From Perkinsus marinus ATCC 50983 (lineage: Eukaryota > Perkinsozoa > Perkinsida > Perkinsidae), in contig NW_003206658.1 of the NCBI RefSeq assembly GCF_000006405.1, positions 1,745,634 through 1,787,292 of the forward strand: 41,659 nucleotides of DNA, written 5' to 3'. Positions 12,012 to 21,987 of this stretch are shown here, piece after piece. The notes beneath the pieces were generated by a model. The model worked only from the letters and a program-made list of their open reading frames with translations. It was not told where the DNA came from and did no database searches. Each line of letters opens with the position of its first letter. The first letter of the stretch is position 1. A program made the translations under genes and the position numbers.

Positions 12012-13082
12012 ATGATATCTCCATCCGTGCTCGCTCTTATCATCTTACCGGCCGTCGCCACCGACTACTGCGTCGACTTCTGCCTTACCACTGAAAGCTG
12101 TGAAGATTCATATTGTAAAGAAAACGGCTTGTGCTTCGGTCTCTATCACAAGAATGCTGGTACTTGCTTCCAACCCGGCGGCTTAGACAGTGACTGCGAT
12201 GATTCCACACTGGTACCCGTAGCGTGTGATGAGATGCCTTTCAGTAACACGACCAGAGAGTGCAGTGAAGCGTGCAACACTATAGCAAGCTGCCGTGAAT
12301 CGCTCTCTGGATCGTATTGCAAGTCATGGATCGATCCTCCGGTTTGCTTCGGTATTCTTGTCAAGGCTGATGGGGATCTATGCTATGAAGGAGTAGATGA
12401 GAACTGTGATGGTACTCCTTATCCCTGCAAAGAAGTTGAGGTCACTGAGACTCCCATTGCACCCTCTACCGAGGCTCCCACGGGACCCTCTACCGGGGCT
12501 CCTGCCGTAGATTCCACTGAGGCTCCAACCGAAGCTCCAACCGAGGCTTCTACTGAGGCTCGTACCGAAACTCCTACCCCGGCGTCCACTGAAGCCCCTA
12601 CTGAGACTTCCACTGAGGCCTCTACTGAGGCTTCCACTGAAGTCCCTATCGAGGACCCCACTGAGACTCCCACTGGGGCTCCCACTGAGGTTCCCACTGA
12701 AGCCCCTACCGAGGCGCCCACTGAAGTCCCTATCGAGGACCCCACTGAGACTCCCACTGGGGCTCCCACTGAAGCCCCTACCGAGGCCCCCTACGAAGCC
12801 CCTACCGTGGCACCTACTGAGGTTCCCACTGAAGCCCCTACCGAGGCCCCCACTGAAGCTCCTACCGAGGCTCCCACTGAGGTTCCCACTGAAGTCCCTA
12901 CCGAGGTTCCCACTGAAGCTCCTACCGAGGCTCCCACTGACGCCCCCACTGAGGCTCCCACTGAAGCCCCTACTGAGGCTCCTACTGAAGTCCCTACTGA
13001 GGCTCCCACTGAAGCCCCTACTGAGGGTCCCACAGAGGCTCCCACCGAGTCCCCTACCGATCATACTACCGCACATCACTGA
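12012..13082 (+). CDS. secreted Cys-rich protein with mucin-like Pro-Thr-Glu-Ala repeat tail
   Basis: The frame is open from an ATG at 11982, but the ATG at 12012 is preferred because it gives a textbook signal peptide (MISPSVLALIILPAVATDY). The mature part begins with two similar domains of about 55 residues, each with about eight cysteines: CVDFCLTTESCEDSYC... and CSEACNTIASC...YC. Both share a YCK......CFG core. From about residue 145 to the end the protein is nearly pure APTE/VPTE/TPTG tetrapeptide repeats, and it ends in DHTTAHH. Such a Thr-rich rod would be heavily O-glycosylated. There is no membrane anchor or GPI signal, so the product is probably secreted or part of a wall or surface coat. 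It is intronless. The function is inferred only from architecture. Confidence 0.8.
   Translation: MISPSVLALIILPAVATDYCVDFCLTTESCEDSYCKENGLCFGLYHKNAGTCFQPGGLDSDCDDSTLVPVACDEMPFSNTTRECSEACNTIASCRESLSGSYCKSWIDPPVCFGILVKADGDLCYEGVDENCDGTPYPCKEVEVTETPIAPSTEAPTGPSTGAPAVDSTEAPTEAPTEASTEARTETPTPASTEAPTETSTEASTEASTEVPIEDPTETPTGAPTEVPTEAPTEAPTEVPIEDPTETPTGAPTEAPTEAPYEAPTVAPTEVPTEAPTEAPTEAPTEAPTEVPTEVPTEVPTEAPTEAPTDAPTEAPTEAPTEAPTEVPTEAPTEAPTEGPTEAPTESPTDHTTAHH
12447..13062 (+). repeat. 12-bp coding minisatellite (PTEA repeats)
   Basis: About 50 imperfect copies of a 12-nt unit of the form CCNACTGARGCY encode Pro-Thr-Glu-Ala/Val. A longer 84-nt period is visible where the block VPIEDPTETPTGAPTE occurs twice (about 12643 and 12727). 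This suggests expansion by duplication of larger blocks as well as single units. Confidence 0.85.
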
Positions 13083-14451
13083 CGATGAGTTACACCGAAT
13101 GACCTCCACAGACTCTTCGTGCTTAAAGCTTTGGCGGCAAGTAGAAAAGTCCCACTGTCCTAGTATATCATAAACAGGCCAATTTTGCCCTCATACGCGT
13201 GCAAAGGCATGCCCGCGTATTATTGAGCCTTGCGTATACATTCTCTCAAAGCTCATTGCAGTGATGAAGATTGGCGTGGAATGGTTTAAACTGAGTTGTG
13301 TTAGTGACTCAATCTTCCTCAAGTTTGAGCTGATATCCTTTCACCATGACCATGCGGAATGTATGTATGCACCTCTTAAGGAGCATGAGCTCGTATTTCA
13401 TTTGCGGTTGAGCTCGTATCATGAAATCCGTTCTCAACATCGCAACTGTGTTGATAGTAATCGTTGGGTACCATCGAAGTTACTATAATGGTAACACCGT
13501 TGGTTCCTACTGTAGGAATCCTACATGAGAGAAGATTACTGCTTCCGACTTAACCTCTACGAGATCAACTACAGATAGAATTATATGGCAAAGTTTGGCC
13601 ATTGTCTCTCGTGCTCTCTTCCTCGGAAATGATACCATCAGTTCAAAGTTCTCGTTGTGTGAAGGAGCGTCTGGTTGCACCTGGCATTCAAGCGAATTGC
13701 GATAAGTTGTAACGATGCAATTGAGAAACTTCCGTGTTCCCCGTATGTTCACAATGTCAAGTGGTACGCATTTGCGGTGCATGAATCCTCGTTGAGAAGC
13801 CGTACGAGAAACTTCTCTACAAGACGCTCCAATACTACTACCTAGAGACCCTCTGGATACCTATTGGATCACCCTAACACCTCGTTGAGTTGTGTTGGGA
13901 ATATCGCCGCTTCTCGAAAGTCTCTCCAAGGGAATAAACCGATATCGAGTTGCTTACACACACGCTTGATAATATCCACCTTGTGAGTCTTCCACCATAG
14001 TGCACGCATAACCACGAACTTGGCTGGTGAATTATGCGCGCGCCAGGACAATCGATTAGAATTGGCCGTTGAAAAAGATGTATTCGACCGTCACCGCTCC
14101 GCCAACTATAAACGAAGCGGTGTTGGTGGAAGCACTTAACGCAGTTTCGTCTGGGAACCAAGCAACTGTCATCAGTAAGTCCAGGGATGGCTCTCGGTAC
14201 CTCAGAACGGCTTTGCGTTATGTTGCACGTGAGCGCGACCGCTATGGCCAGCTTTGGACGGCACCGACTTGCTCATATCCTGTGGGTCTTTCCCTAGTGC
14301 CCTGTTTCGCTCCGCCGTGGAATGAGCAGGATTAAGATCATTCTAATTGATCAGTAAGTTTGTTCACAGGCTCGTCTGGCCATGTGCAAGAGCATCCAAG
14401 TGACGACGCAGGGGTCGTTGGGATTGTCGCAGCCGAGGTAGGCCCTTCGAC
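13083..14451. other. unresolved region, possible minus-strand exons
   Basis: Minus-strand frames at 13507-13782 (91 codons) and 13869-14051 (containing SPAKFVVMRALWWKTHKVD) look protein-like, as does a plus-strand frame at 14069-14335. I could not join them into a gene or assign a family. They may be exons of one unidentified gene or decayed remnants. AGTTTGTTCACAG at about 14358-14370 is a good 3' splice-type signal ahead of the next gene. Confidence 0.3.
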
Positions 14452-16838
14452 ATGCTCTCTGAATCACAACTGCTTCTCCAGTTACTGCGCGATGGTGTGG
14501 TGCCGCCCCTACCCGTGCCGGGCGATGGGGCTCATGGGTTCACCACGGGGCCTCCTACTACCCCAAGAGGGATGCCAGTGGGGCCGCCGTCAACACCTGA
14601 GTCCGATATAGGAACTGATGGGTATGTTTGTGCCGTAAGAGGGTGTCACAAGAAGCCATGGCCCGAGAGTGGGAGATGCACCGCTCATGGTGGCGAGCCT
14701 ACTCCCCCGAGGTGAGTTCCATCCCGTCCTTCGGTGTCGATTAAGTCCTATAGGTATAATCAAGCTGTCGAGATTTCGGCGCGTCACAGGAAGAAGAGAT
14801 CGTCAGCATCAGTAAGACCAGCCGACCAGATGGTTATTGCACATGACCATCATCATCATCACTCAGTTGTGTCTAGTGGAAGGGTGCACGAACGTAGCAC
14901 AGGCTCGTGGAATCTGCCTCAAGCACGGCGCCAACCAACTGAAGAAAAAGAAGAAGGCTCTCCCTTGCAAGGTAGGGCACTGCCACTCTCATCACCATAT
15001 CCTCGGTCGTTCAGGTCGAAGGGTGCACGTCGGTCCGGCATGGGGGCAATTTCTGTCTACGACACGGTGGAGGGGCCAAGTGTAGATACCCAGGATGCGG
15101 TCAGCCTTGTCGCCATCCAACCCCCCTATGCCACGCCCATGGCGCTATGCCCAGCTCCTACACGGTGAGCTGTTATACCACTCCTTGTTGACATATCGAA
15201 GTGATATCCCTCTAGGCTTGTGACGTCCCAGGGTGTGGAAGGCGGTGTCTGGTCGTCGCTGGTGGCCGCTGTCACGACCATGGGGGCTACACAGCTGTGG
15301 GCATGTGCCAGGACCTCAACTGCTTCAAACTGGCCAAGAAACCAAGTGAGTATAGTACCAATCCTGAACTCCTTTTTTTAACATCAATGCTTAACAAACC
15401 CGATCTCACTTACGTTGTTATGAGGCGGGAAGCAATAGTATGAACGCTTCTTGCCGCGTCGATTCAATTCTCGGGTTTCGCCCTACACTGAGGAGTAATC
15501 AGTCGTCGAATAGTGTTCTCAGCAGTCCTTACTCACCGGCACTTGTCTGTTTTCAGGCATTTATTGTGGAACGCATGGCTCAGTTCCACAGTGTCATGGG
15601 GCGCCCTCGTGTCGACGACGCCCTGTTGGCAATACGGGCCTCTGTCGTATGCATGGTGGCCAGCCTGATCCCGCGACGTGCTCTACCCCTGGGTGCAGCA
15701 ATTTAGCCCTGCCCAGCGGCCCAGGGGGGCAGAGGGTATGCCCAATACACTGGGATGGAGTGACGACACTCGTTCAAAGATGCTCCCATATCATGTGCCA
15801 AAGACCGGCGCGAGAGTACGGCCTTTGTGTGGCTCATGGAGGGGCGCGGCCTCAATGTTCGGTGCCTGGGTGCATCCAGCCCGTGGCTAACCGGCGTGTT
15901 GTTGGAGACAATACCGTGCCTGATAAGTGCCGTATGCACCTTGGTCCCGAGTACAGTAGACGGTGCATAGTGAAGGGGTGTATGAAGGCTAGAATGCTCA
16001 ACGATGACTCTGCTGGAATGTGTGCTAAGCATCACATGGAGAGTCTGCAGGGAGAGGTAGCCCTGCGAAGCTGCTGATGAAGGAGTGTACAACATTTCTC
16101 AGGTTTTAAGCCTGTCTGGACCAGCAAGGCCACGTCGACGCGCCGACGGCAGCGTGGGTCGAATCATGTGCTCAGTCGAGGGTTGCAATAAGCAAGTACC
16201 GTCAACCTCAGGCTCTGGAAAGTAGGAAATCCTCGCAGTGGATGTTTTGGTCATTTTGGTATCGGCAGGTGCCGTCGCCATGATATGTGCCGAGAGAGGG
16301 GATGCATGAGGGCTGCTTTCCATGAGGGGTATTGTGTTCGGCATCAAGACTTGGTCATCGCCGATGCTCTGGCGGGGACCCATCAACCAGTTATGGAGGT
16401 CAACACAACGAGGATGCCCCATGGCGGGATGGACGAGGGAAACGTTGATACTTCGGGGACTCCCACCGCTTCGGAGGCACCACCAGAAGGCACGGTGAGT
16501 CGATCAACATCGATGACTAAGGGTGAGATATGATGCTTGGTCAGGTTGAGTCTAGGGTACACCAACAGCAACAAGGGCAGCAGCAGCAGCAGCAGCAAGC
16601 AATGGGCATCAACGAGGGTTCGCTGGTTATCCCACATGTTGACAACACCAATGTGTCGTCATCGTCATCATCAGCACGATTCTTCCCCTCGCCGCCCGGT
16701 CCAAGCCACGTTCAATACACTGACGAGGAACGTGCTGCTGAGGCAGTGGCTGCAGTAGTGGTGATGGAAATGGAGGCGGAGCGACAACAGAGGGGCGGAG
16801 GAGAGAGTCAGAAGTCTATTGATGCGCTCAAGGATTAA
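14452..16838 (+). CDS. WRKY19-like multi-zinc-finger protein (13 fingers)
   Basis: Nine exons join in frame: 14452-14711, 14754-14811, 14867-14971, 15015-15164, 15216-15345, 15557-16056, 16103-16221, 16269-16494 and 16545-16838. They give 613 residues. The body is a tandem array of 13 small fingers of the form C-x4-C-x(7-18)-C-x2-H, usually followed by G (for example CLVEGCTNVAQARGICLKHG and CDVPGC...GGRCHDHGG). This is the type seen next to WRKY domains in plant WRKY19-like proteins and in many oomycete and alveolate proteins that lack WRKY. The C-terminus is low-complexity: a Gln run (QQQQGQQQQQQ), a Ser run and an acidic-basic helix. Seven of the eight introns are 42-55 nt; one is 211 nt. 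It is probably a nuclear protein that binds nucleic acid or protein. The start is the first ATG of a good frame; an upstream exon is possible. Confidence 0.85.
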
Positions 16839-16940
16839 GTCGTGGCATTATTTCAACTATTGTATTTGTATCATCAAAATCGTTGGGTCTGAAAAGAAGC
16901 GAGAGTTGTGTTCAGATCGTTGGCGGGTGCGCTCGTGTGA

Positions 16941-16975
16941 CATAGGTCGTCGGTTCGATTCGTGGGAGGGGCATT
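16941..16975 (+). other. B-box-like (tRNA T-arm-like) motif
   Basis: GGTTCGATTC, in GTCGTCGGTTCGATTCGTGG, resembles a Pol III B box. It lies about 45 bp upstream of the ATG of the next gene. The T-stem pairs poorly and no full tRNA cloverleaf is present. Confidence 0.2.
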
Positions 16976-17004
16976 TTGAAAGGTTCGATCTTGTCTCGCC
17001 ATCA

Positions 17005-18273
17005 ATGACAACAAGCGCACCCAGTCAGAGCATCCGAGGAGACGCGCCCACGTTCGCCTTGGACGGTTGTGACTTCATAAGGAACATGATTTGTGAATCG
17101 GACTTTCTGGGAATAATCGGATACGCTGTAATAATCAGCTCCTGTGCTACGACGTTTACCCATTTGCGCCTCAGACCTATTTCGGCCTATTAGAGTCTTC
17201 CGACATGCAGGAGGAGGACATCATTCGGGCTGTTCGTAATCATTGGATGGAATATGATGCTAATCCAAGCCGTAAGAAAGTATTCGATTGCTGAGTTGGA
17301 TTTGTCAGTAACAGAGTTGCTTCGAATCACGGAGAAACTCGTATTAGATGTATATGCCTTAACATCATTTTGAGAGATATTTATGCTTTTGTAATAGTAC
17401 TCTCCTGGTCGCCTTGTTCACTGGTTGGTTCGTCTGAATTCAGTGGTGATTTATCACTCAAAAAGGCTTACCCACGGAGTTACTCGAAGTCTCTCGCTTC
17501 CTACAGTTTTATGCACTACGGTCGGAGTGGCTGCCCTCAGGTGCAATACTGGATGAACTATTCTCATTAGAAGTTGATGAGACCGTCGCGCAAAGTATCG
17601 ATTCTAAGGATAAGGTAATCGGGTTTTCAGCTTTTCTGGAATGGCTTTCGATCGTCGCTTTGACAATGTGAGGATATATTTCCGTTTATTTCAATTGAAC
17701 TCGGGAATTTTACTTTTTAGTTATGAAAATTTACGCACTACTTAGGGTAGAAGTGTACAGGAAAAAGACAAATTTCCCTCAGAATTCTCGTATTATCACC
17801 AACACACGTTGTGACCATGTGCATACTTTCCCATACTGATATGGTCTATTCGAACAATGTGATTTTCCCTTATTACGCAAGTGCAGATCTTCTCCTCCGT
17901 CCGGGATGCGAATACAGAGAGGCCGGTGACTCGCAGTCAAGTAAAGAAGGAGTCCACCCCGACGGTAGGCAGTAATGACAGACATCCTCCGGTGACACCA
18001 TTGGTGACACTCAGTATCGTCGATCGAGTCGAGTAGCTCATTCATCGAGTGGAGCAGCCTCCAGCGGCACGAAAGCTAGTGGCCGAGGGAAGTCTTCGCG
18101 AGGAAGTTCCAACGCGTCGCCACGGCCAGCTAAGAGGGGAAGGACAGTAAGCAGTTCGCCTGGGGTGTTGATTCTGTGAAAATCATCCGTCTCATTTTTC
18201 CTTTCACAATTGTTCGTTGTCTATAGGAGAATATAATTTTCTTATCGTTTTTTTCTCTCAGAATCGGCGGTAA
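17005..18273 (+). CDS. hypothetical protein, seven exons
   Basis: Exons 17005-17127, 17175-17271, about 17315-17349, about 17480-17614, 17887-17964, 18015-18146 and 18262-18273. The N-terminal two thirds is helical (DFIRNMICESDFLG, LLRITEKLVLD, RFLQFYALRSEWLPSGAILD). The C-terminal third is Ser/Arg/Gly-rich and basic (RGKSSRGSSNASPRPAKRGR), ending NRR. The product is about 170-175 residues. I do not recognise the family. A basic disordered tail suggests a nucleic-acid or chromatin role, but that is weak. The acceptor of the fourth exon is uncertain (17466 or 17480; only 17480 keeps the frame cleanly). Its fourth intron (17615-17886) contains a family-2 repeat. DRC12 follows 170 bp downstream on the same strand. 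Confidence 0.55.
17724..17836 (+). repeat. family-2 intronic repeat, full copy
   Basis: Runs from GAAAATTTACGCAC through the shared core TAGAAGTGTACA to GACCATGTGCATACTTTCCC. The two ends are imperfect inverted repeats (GGGAAA-GTATGCACATGG against GAAAATTTACGCAC). It sits inside the fourth intron of the 17005 gene, in sense orientation. Related copies are at 24988 and 31968. Confidence 0.7.
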
Positions 18274-18444
18274 CATTATCTCGAACCTTGGCGACATTCC
18301 ATCACCATTGTAGCATTCACTGTCGCACATTCTCCTCCATGTCGAGTTTCTGTCAATATAACATTGGTCATATAACTCTGTACATCCCCATCATCGCTGT
18401 TGGATGATGCTGACCCGCTCTGCGTGTTAGCGTTTCGAGTCAAC

Positions 18445-19414
18445 ATGCCTAAGAAAGGAGGTAAAGGGAAAAAGGGAAAAAAGAAGAAGGTCGCTGGGCC
18501 AATAGGAGTAATAGACACTGAACGAAAAAGGACAAAAGAATTATTTCCCGCTCGGTAGATGCCGCTATTACCGCCTGCTCTGTTTGAATACCTCCAAAAA
18601 GAATACGAGTCATTAGAAAAGGTGGGATTGGCAAGTCAACAACAATGGGCATAGGCATCGATAGGAACTCCTTGTGTTATCTATGGAAGCTGATGAAATA
18701 GCAAAACGAACGAGGGAGGATCGAATGGCAATGAGAGAAATGGAAAAGGAACTTATTCAGTGAGGCTTATCATTGGATATGTGGAATTATGCTCGATGAG
18801 ACTTGAGATGAGTGTACATTAGATTTTCAGAGCACAACACGCCACGTTCGCTATTACATCGGATGCCGCCAGAGGGTATAAGCAAATTCAGGAGATGCGC
18901 ATAAACAAGATAAATAAAATGGAGACGCTTCTGACCGGACAAGTAATGATGGTAGAGCTGTCCGTTGTCAAGCGCATTTTGACGGTATAGCGAGAAGAAA
19001 TGGACATCCGCACGCACGAGTGGCAGGAGATAGCGCGGGAGAAAGATGATGAGATCAAGTTGAAGGACACCGCAATCGAGGAGTTGAAACAAAGGTGACC
19101 CCACATTCCAATGCTCAGTCTGGCGAATTTACACAGGATGGACAACGTGGCCAACGAGTTTGCTGATATGCTGACCGAGACGCTAACGATATTGAAGCGG
19201 AAGTTAGATGCCACCATCGAGGAACTCAGAGAAGATGAGTTGAATTACAACGAGTCAAAACGTCGGGGTAAGCACCTTGCTTCCTATGGAGATTCCCTTG
19301 TGGCAGATTATTCGGTTCTAGTTTTTCTAGAAGTGATGTCGTGACATCATTCTCTCAGATAATAAACATTTCATCGAGAAACTGAAGGAGTTCAACATTG
19401 AACTATTTGAATGA
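18445..19414 (+). CDS. DRC12/CCDC153-like axonemal coiled-coil protein
   Basis: Seven exons (18445-18507, 18559-18621, 18665-18759, 18831-18942, 18991-19094, 19137-19267, 19359-19414) give 207 residues, the usual size for this family. The N-terminus is Lys/Gly-rich (MPKKGGKGKKGKKKK), typical of DRC12. A continuous coiled coil follows, with the family-like landmarks TFAITSDAARGYKQIQ, EKDDEIKLKDTAIEELKQ and RMDNVANEFADMLTETL. DRC12 is a small subunit or linker of the nexin-dynein regulatory complex, which ties neighbouring microtubule doublets together in cilia and flagella. This fits an organism with flagellated zoospores. Introns are 42-91 nt. The identification is from remembered family motifs, and the first intron (18508-18558) is chosen because it keeps the coil in frame. 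Confidence 0.7.
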
Positions 19415-20154
19415 TTTAATACTTGTTATTATTGAGCTGTAATCCTTTCTATCGTGATACAGTATTGAGTTAACGAGCCCCACGTTTTCTCAAGATTGAT
19501 TCATCCGTCCTGCGAACCCTCCAAACTTGCTACAATTGTTCAGACTGCATCTCACAAATTCGTACAAGTTACCGCACGTCTAGCTCCATACAACACGTTA
19601 ACACAAGTCCGTCAACAATCTAACAGATTCGACGCTACCAATAAGTTCCAATACTGAGTAACATATATAAACTCAACGGATATTGAGGTTGGACCCATTG
19701 CATCTGAGTAACTACATTCCAGCCTAGTATCAGGATAGCTAACGTAGATGTGTCACCTCCAGCTCACCGAAAGTAATACGAATTCAGAGCATAAGAAATA
19801 CCATACAAGCACACACCACCGTGACTATGCTCAACACAACTCCTCGCACGCAGATGAAATGAGAATCCAGCCTCGACACATCACTCTTTTTGACCTGTTG
19901 GCGAGGATAGAAGTCTTATCACATGAAGACTCTAGATGGACTCCTTTAAAACTCCAGTATTCGATCTGTTTGTTAGTTTGTGTGTTTGGAGGAACGATAT
20001 TTCACCACTCGCATTTGGCGGTATTATCGTATGTCCCCCCACCCCTAGGGCGAGTCTGGCGAGTCAATACTCATACATCGTCATCATCATGATCTGCATT
20101 CATGATTCGTATCATAGCCACTTCAGCACCATATTCACAACCAAAGATTAGCCA
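19415..20154. other. intergenic, nothing recognised
   Basis: AT-richer spacer downstream of DRC12. Open frames such as 19748-20092 have no motif and no splice partners. The next feature on its right is the LINE fragment. Confidence 0.4.
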
Positions 20155-21250
20155 TTACATTGTCCCAGTCCGCCGAGTGCGTGGGAACCGTATCGTTCTA
20201 ACAACGAGAGATTGCCCTTGCCTGCCCCAATCTGGAGATACCAACCTTGAGGAGTCTCTAAGACTGCGTAGGTCCTTCCCGGTACCAGTGAGCACCATCC
20301 TCGCGAGCAGGTAGTTGAGGGAAATATGGCGGTGTAGATCCATGTCAGGGGGATCAACGATTCCAAAAATCCTCCTACGGATCGACTCAACGTCCGTAGC
20401 CGGGCAGCCTAGGAAGTGCACCTATGTCTCCTCGGCCAGGCGACAGTAACGACACGCAGTACTGGTCATTATACGGTCCCAGCGTCCAACATAAGACCGA
20501 GTTGGTGCAAGACCGGTCATGAGCTGCATTGAACAGTAGTCTGCCTAACACAACTTCGAGCCGTCCTATTGCGTCCTCAGCCCATTTCCTATGCACAAGG
20601 ACTCCCCAGGCTTCACATCCGCGCATGAACCCTGGGAGTAGGCGTAGGACCCAGAACTCAGTGGCTACCGCTATCGAAACGGACAACTTCTCCATGACTA
20701 GTGTTCGCGGCTTTGGTAGCTTCATCCTGGCCTTGCTGGCAGCACTCCAAACGTTGCTCTCCCAGTTGCTCGATAGCCGAACCCCCAGCCATACAACGGA
20801 GGTCTTGATCTGAGTTGCGGAGACAACCGCGCTGGTGCCGAGCGTGAGATGGTCAGTAAGAGTCTCGATGTGAGCTACATCCCATACAAGGACCTCAGTC
20901 TTCATTGGGTCCAGTCTTAGCCCGAAAGATGCTGCCCACTCCTCCAATCGGTGGGAGATGTCGCGCAGTTCCCGTTCTGACGTGGTCGGGGCAACCAGTA
21001 CTATAGCGGTATCATCAGCACCAAGAAGCATACAACACCATCTTAACATCTGTATCACTTCCGTCGAAGCGTGCAGAATCGGGAAAGTCGTTTCCGGATC
21101 AAGGCCCGACGATTTCCCCCTGAGACACTCGAGTTCGATCGGCGTAGTGACAGTAGATAAAGGCTCAGCTATAAGACAACAGCTTCGAACGTGACGTACT
21201 AAGGAAGAGTCGTCCGTTGAAGGCCACATTTGCGTAAACAACGACGACAC
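20155..21250 (-). mobile_element. decayed non-LTR (LINE) retrotransposon fragment: RT C-terminal half
   Basis: A 287-codon minus-strand frame carries the end of a reverse-transcriptase domain. A degenerate RGKSSGLDP stands where RGCPQGS is usual. It is followed by the catalytic-type motif GADDTAIVLVA (in place of YADD), then LEEWAASFGLRLDPMKTEV, the helix and K..E motif of LINE RTs. The frame ends at 20387. The 3' part continues in another frame with CRYC...HFLGC, a C-x2-C...H-x4-C knuckle found at the end of many LINE ORF2 proteins, interrupted by a stop. The endonuclease and the RT N-terminal half are missing. The copy is dead: 5'-truncated, with at least one frameshift or stop. No poly-A tail or target-site duplication was found. 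Confidence 0.75.
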
Positions 21251-21987
21251 TAAATCTTAGAAATTTCCGGCCTCACACTACACAGTGCTAGGAGCACAGA
21301 GGGATTTTGGTATTGGTGTAACAGGAGTTGAGAAAAGCGGCCTAGTCTCAGTTTGAAAATTCTAACCTCCTTATCGCGAATGGTCTCATCCTATCTTCAG
21401 ACTTTTCCCGACCATCTCTACCGCGCCATAGGGGAGTAAGCTGTCACACTGTTTCTTTACACAGGAGATGCATACAGGTATCCAGTTGCTAAACAAGGCA
21501 AACAGAGTGTATCAATCTGTGGCCTGATGGACAGACTTCTAGTAGTTCTTTCCAGTTGATTCCTCTAACTGTGATGGAATCGATCGTATGTATTTATTCA
21601 CTCATTCGGTCGACAGCCGAGTTCATTGACAACAAATGCACCTTCAATAACATGATGAAGCTTACACGATGTAGGGCGAATCAAGCCTTAGTCACATATG
21701 GTTGATATGACGAAGTTTGGCGAAGTAACTGTGCTACGACCACATATACATAATACTATCGAAAATAAGAAAAAAGATCACACGAAAAAGCAGGAAATCT
21801 CGTGGCGATCAAACAGACAGGTCCTCAATGACATCCTCTTTCACCCTTACATGGACCCAACCACAAAAAACGCAATCTCACAATGGATGTGCACATGGGG
21901 TGAATTTTTTAGGTGAGGATCGTCCAAATAGCAATAACCGTTATGCACAAACAATCTCACATGAGCCCCCTCTAAAATTGACGATTG
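21251..21987. other. intergenic, one small ORF
   Basis: The only coding-like frame is 21698-21916 (+, 72 codons, Lys-rich, containing NRQVLNDILFHPYMDP). It is unrecognised and has no clear splice partners. No RNA gene or repeat was identified. Confidence 0.3.

Noticed and set aside
12378-13109. Long minus-strand ORFs of Gly/Ser/Val repeats antisense to the PTEA gene
   Set aside because: They are shadows of the 12-bp repeat. The plus frame has the signal peptide and Cys domains, and the minus frames have neither.
14712-15168. Alternative plus-strand ORF 14734-15168 (144 codons)
   Set aside because: It is in a different frame from the zinc-finger exons for most of its length; the finger motifs fix the correct frame and introns.
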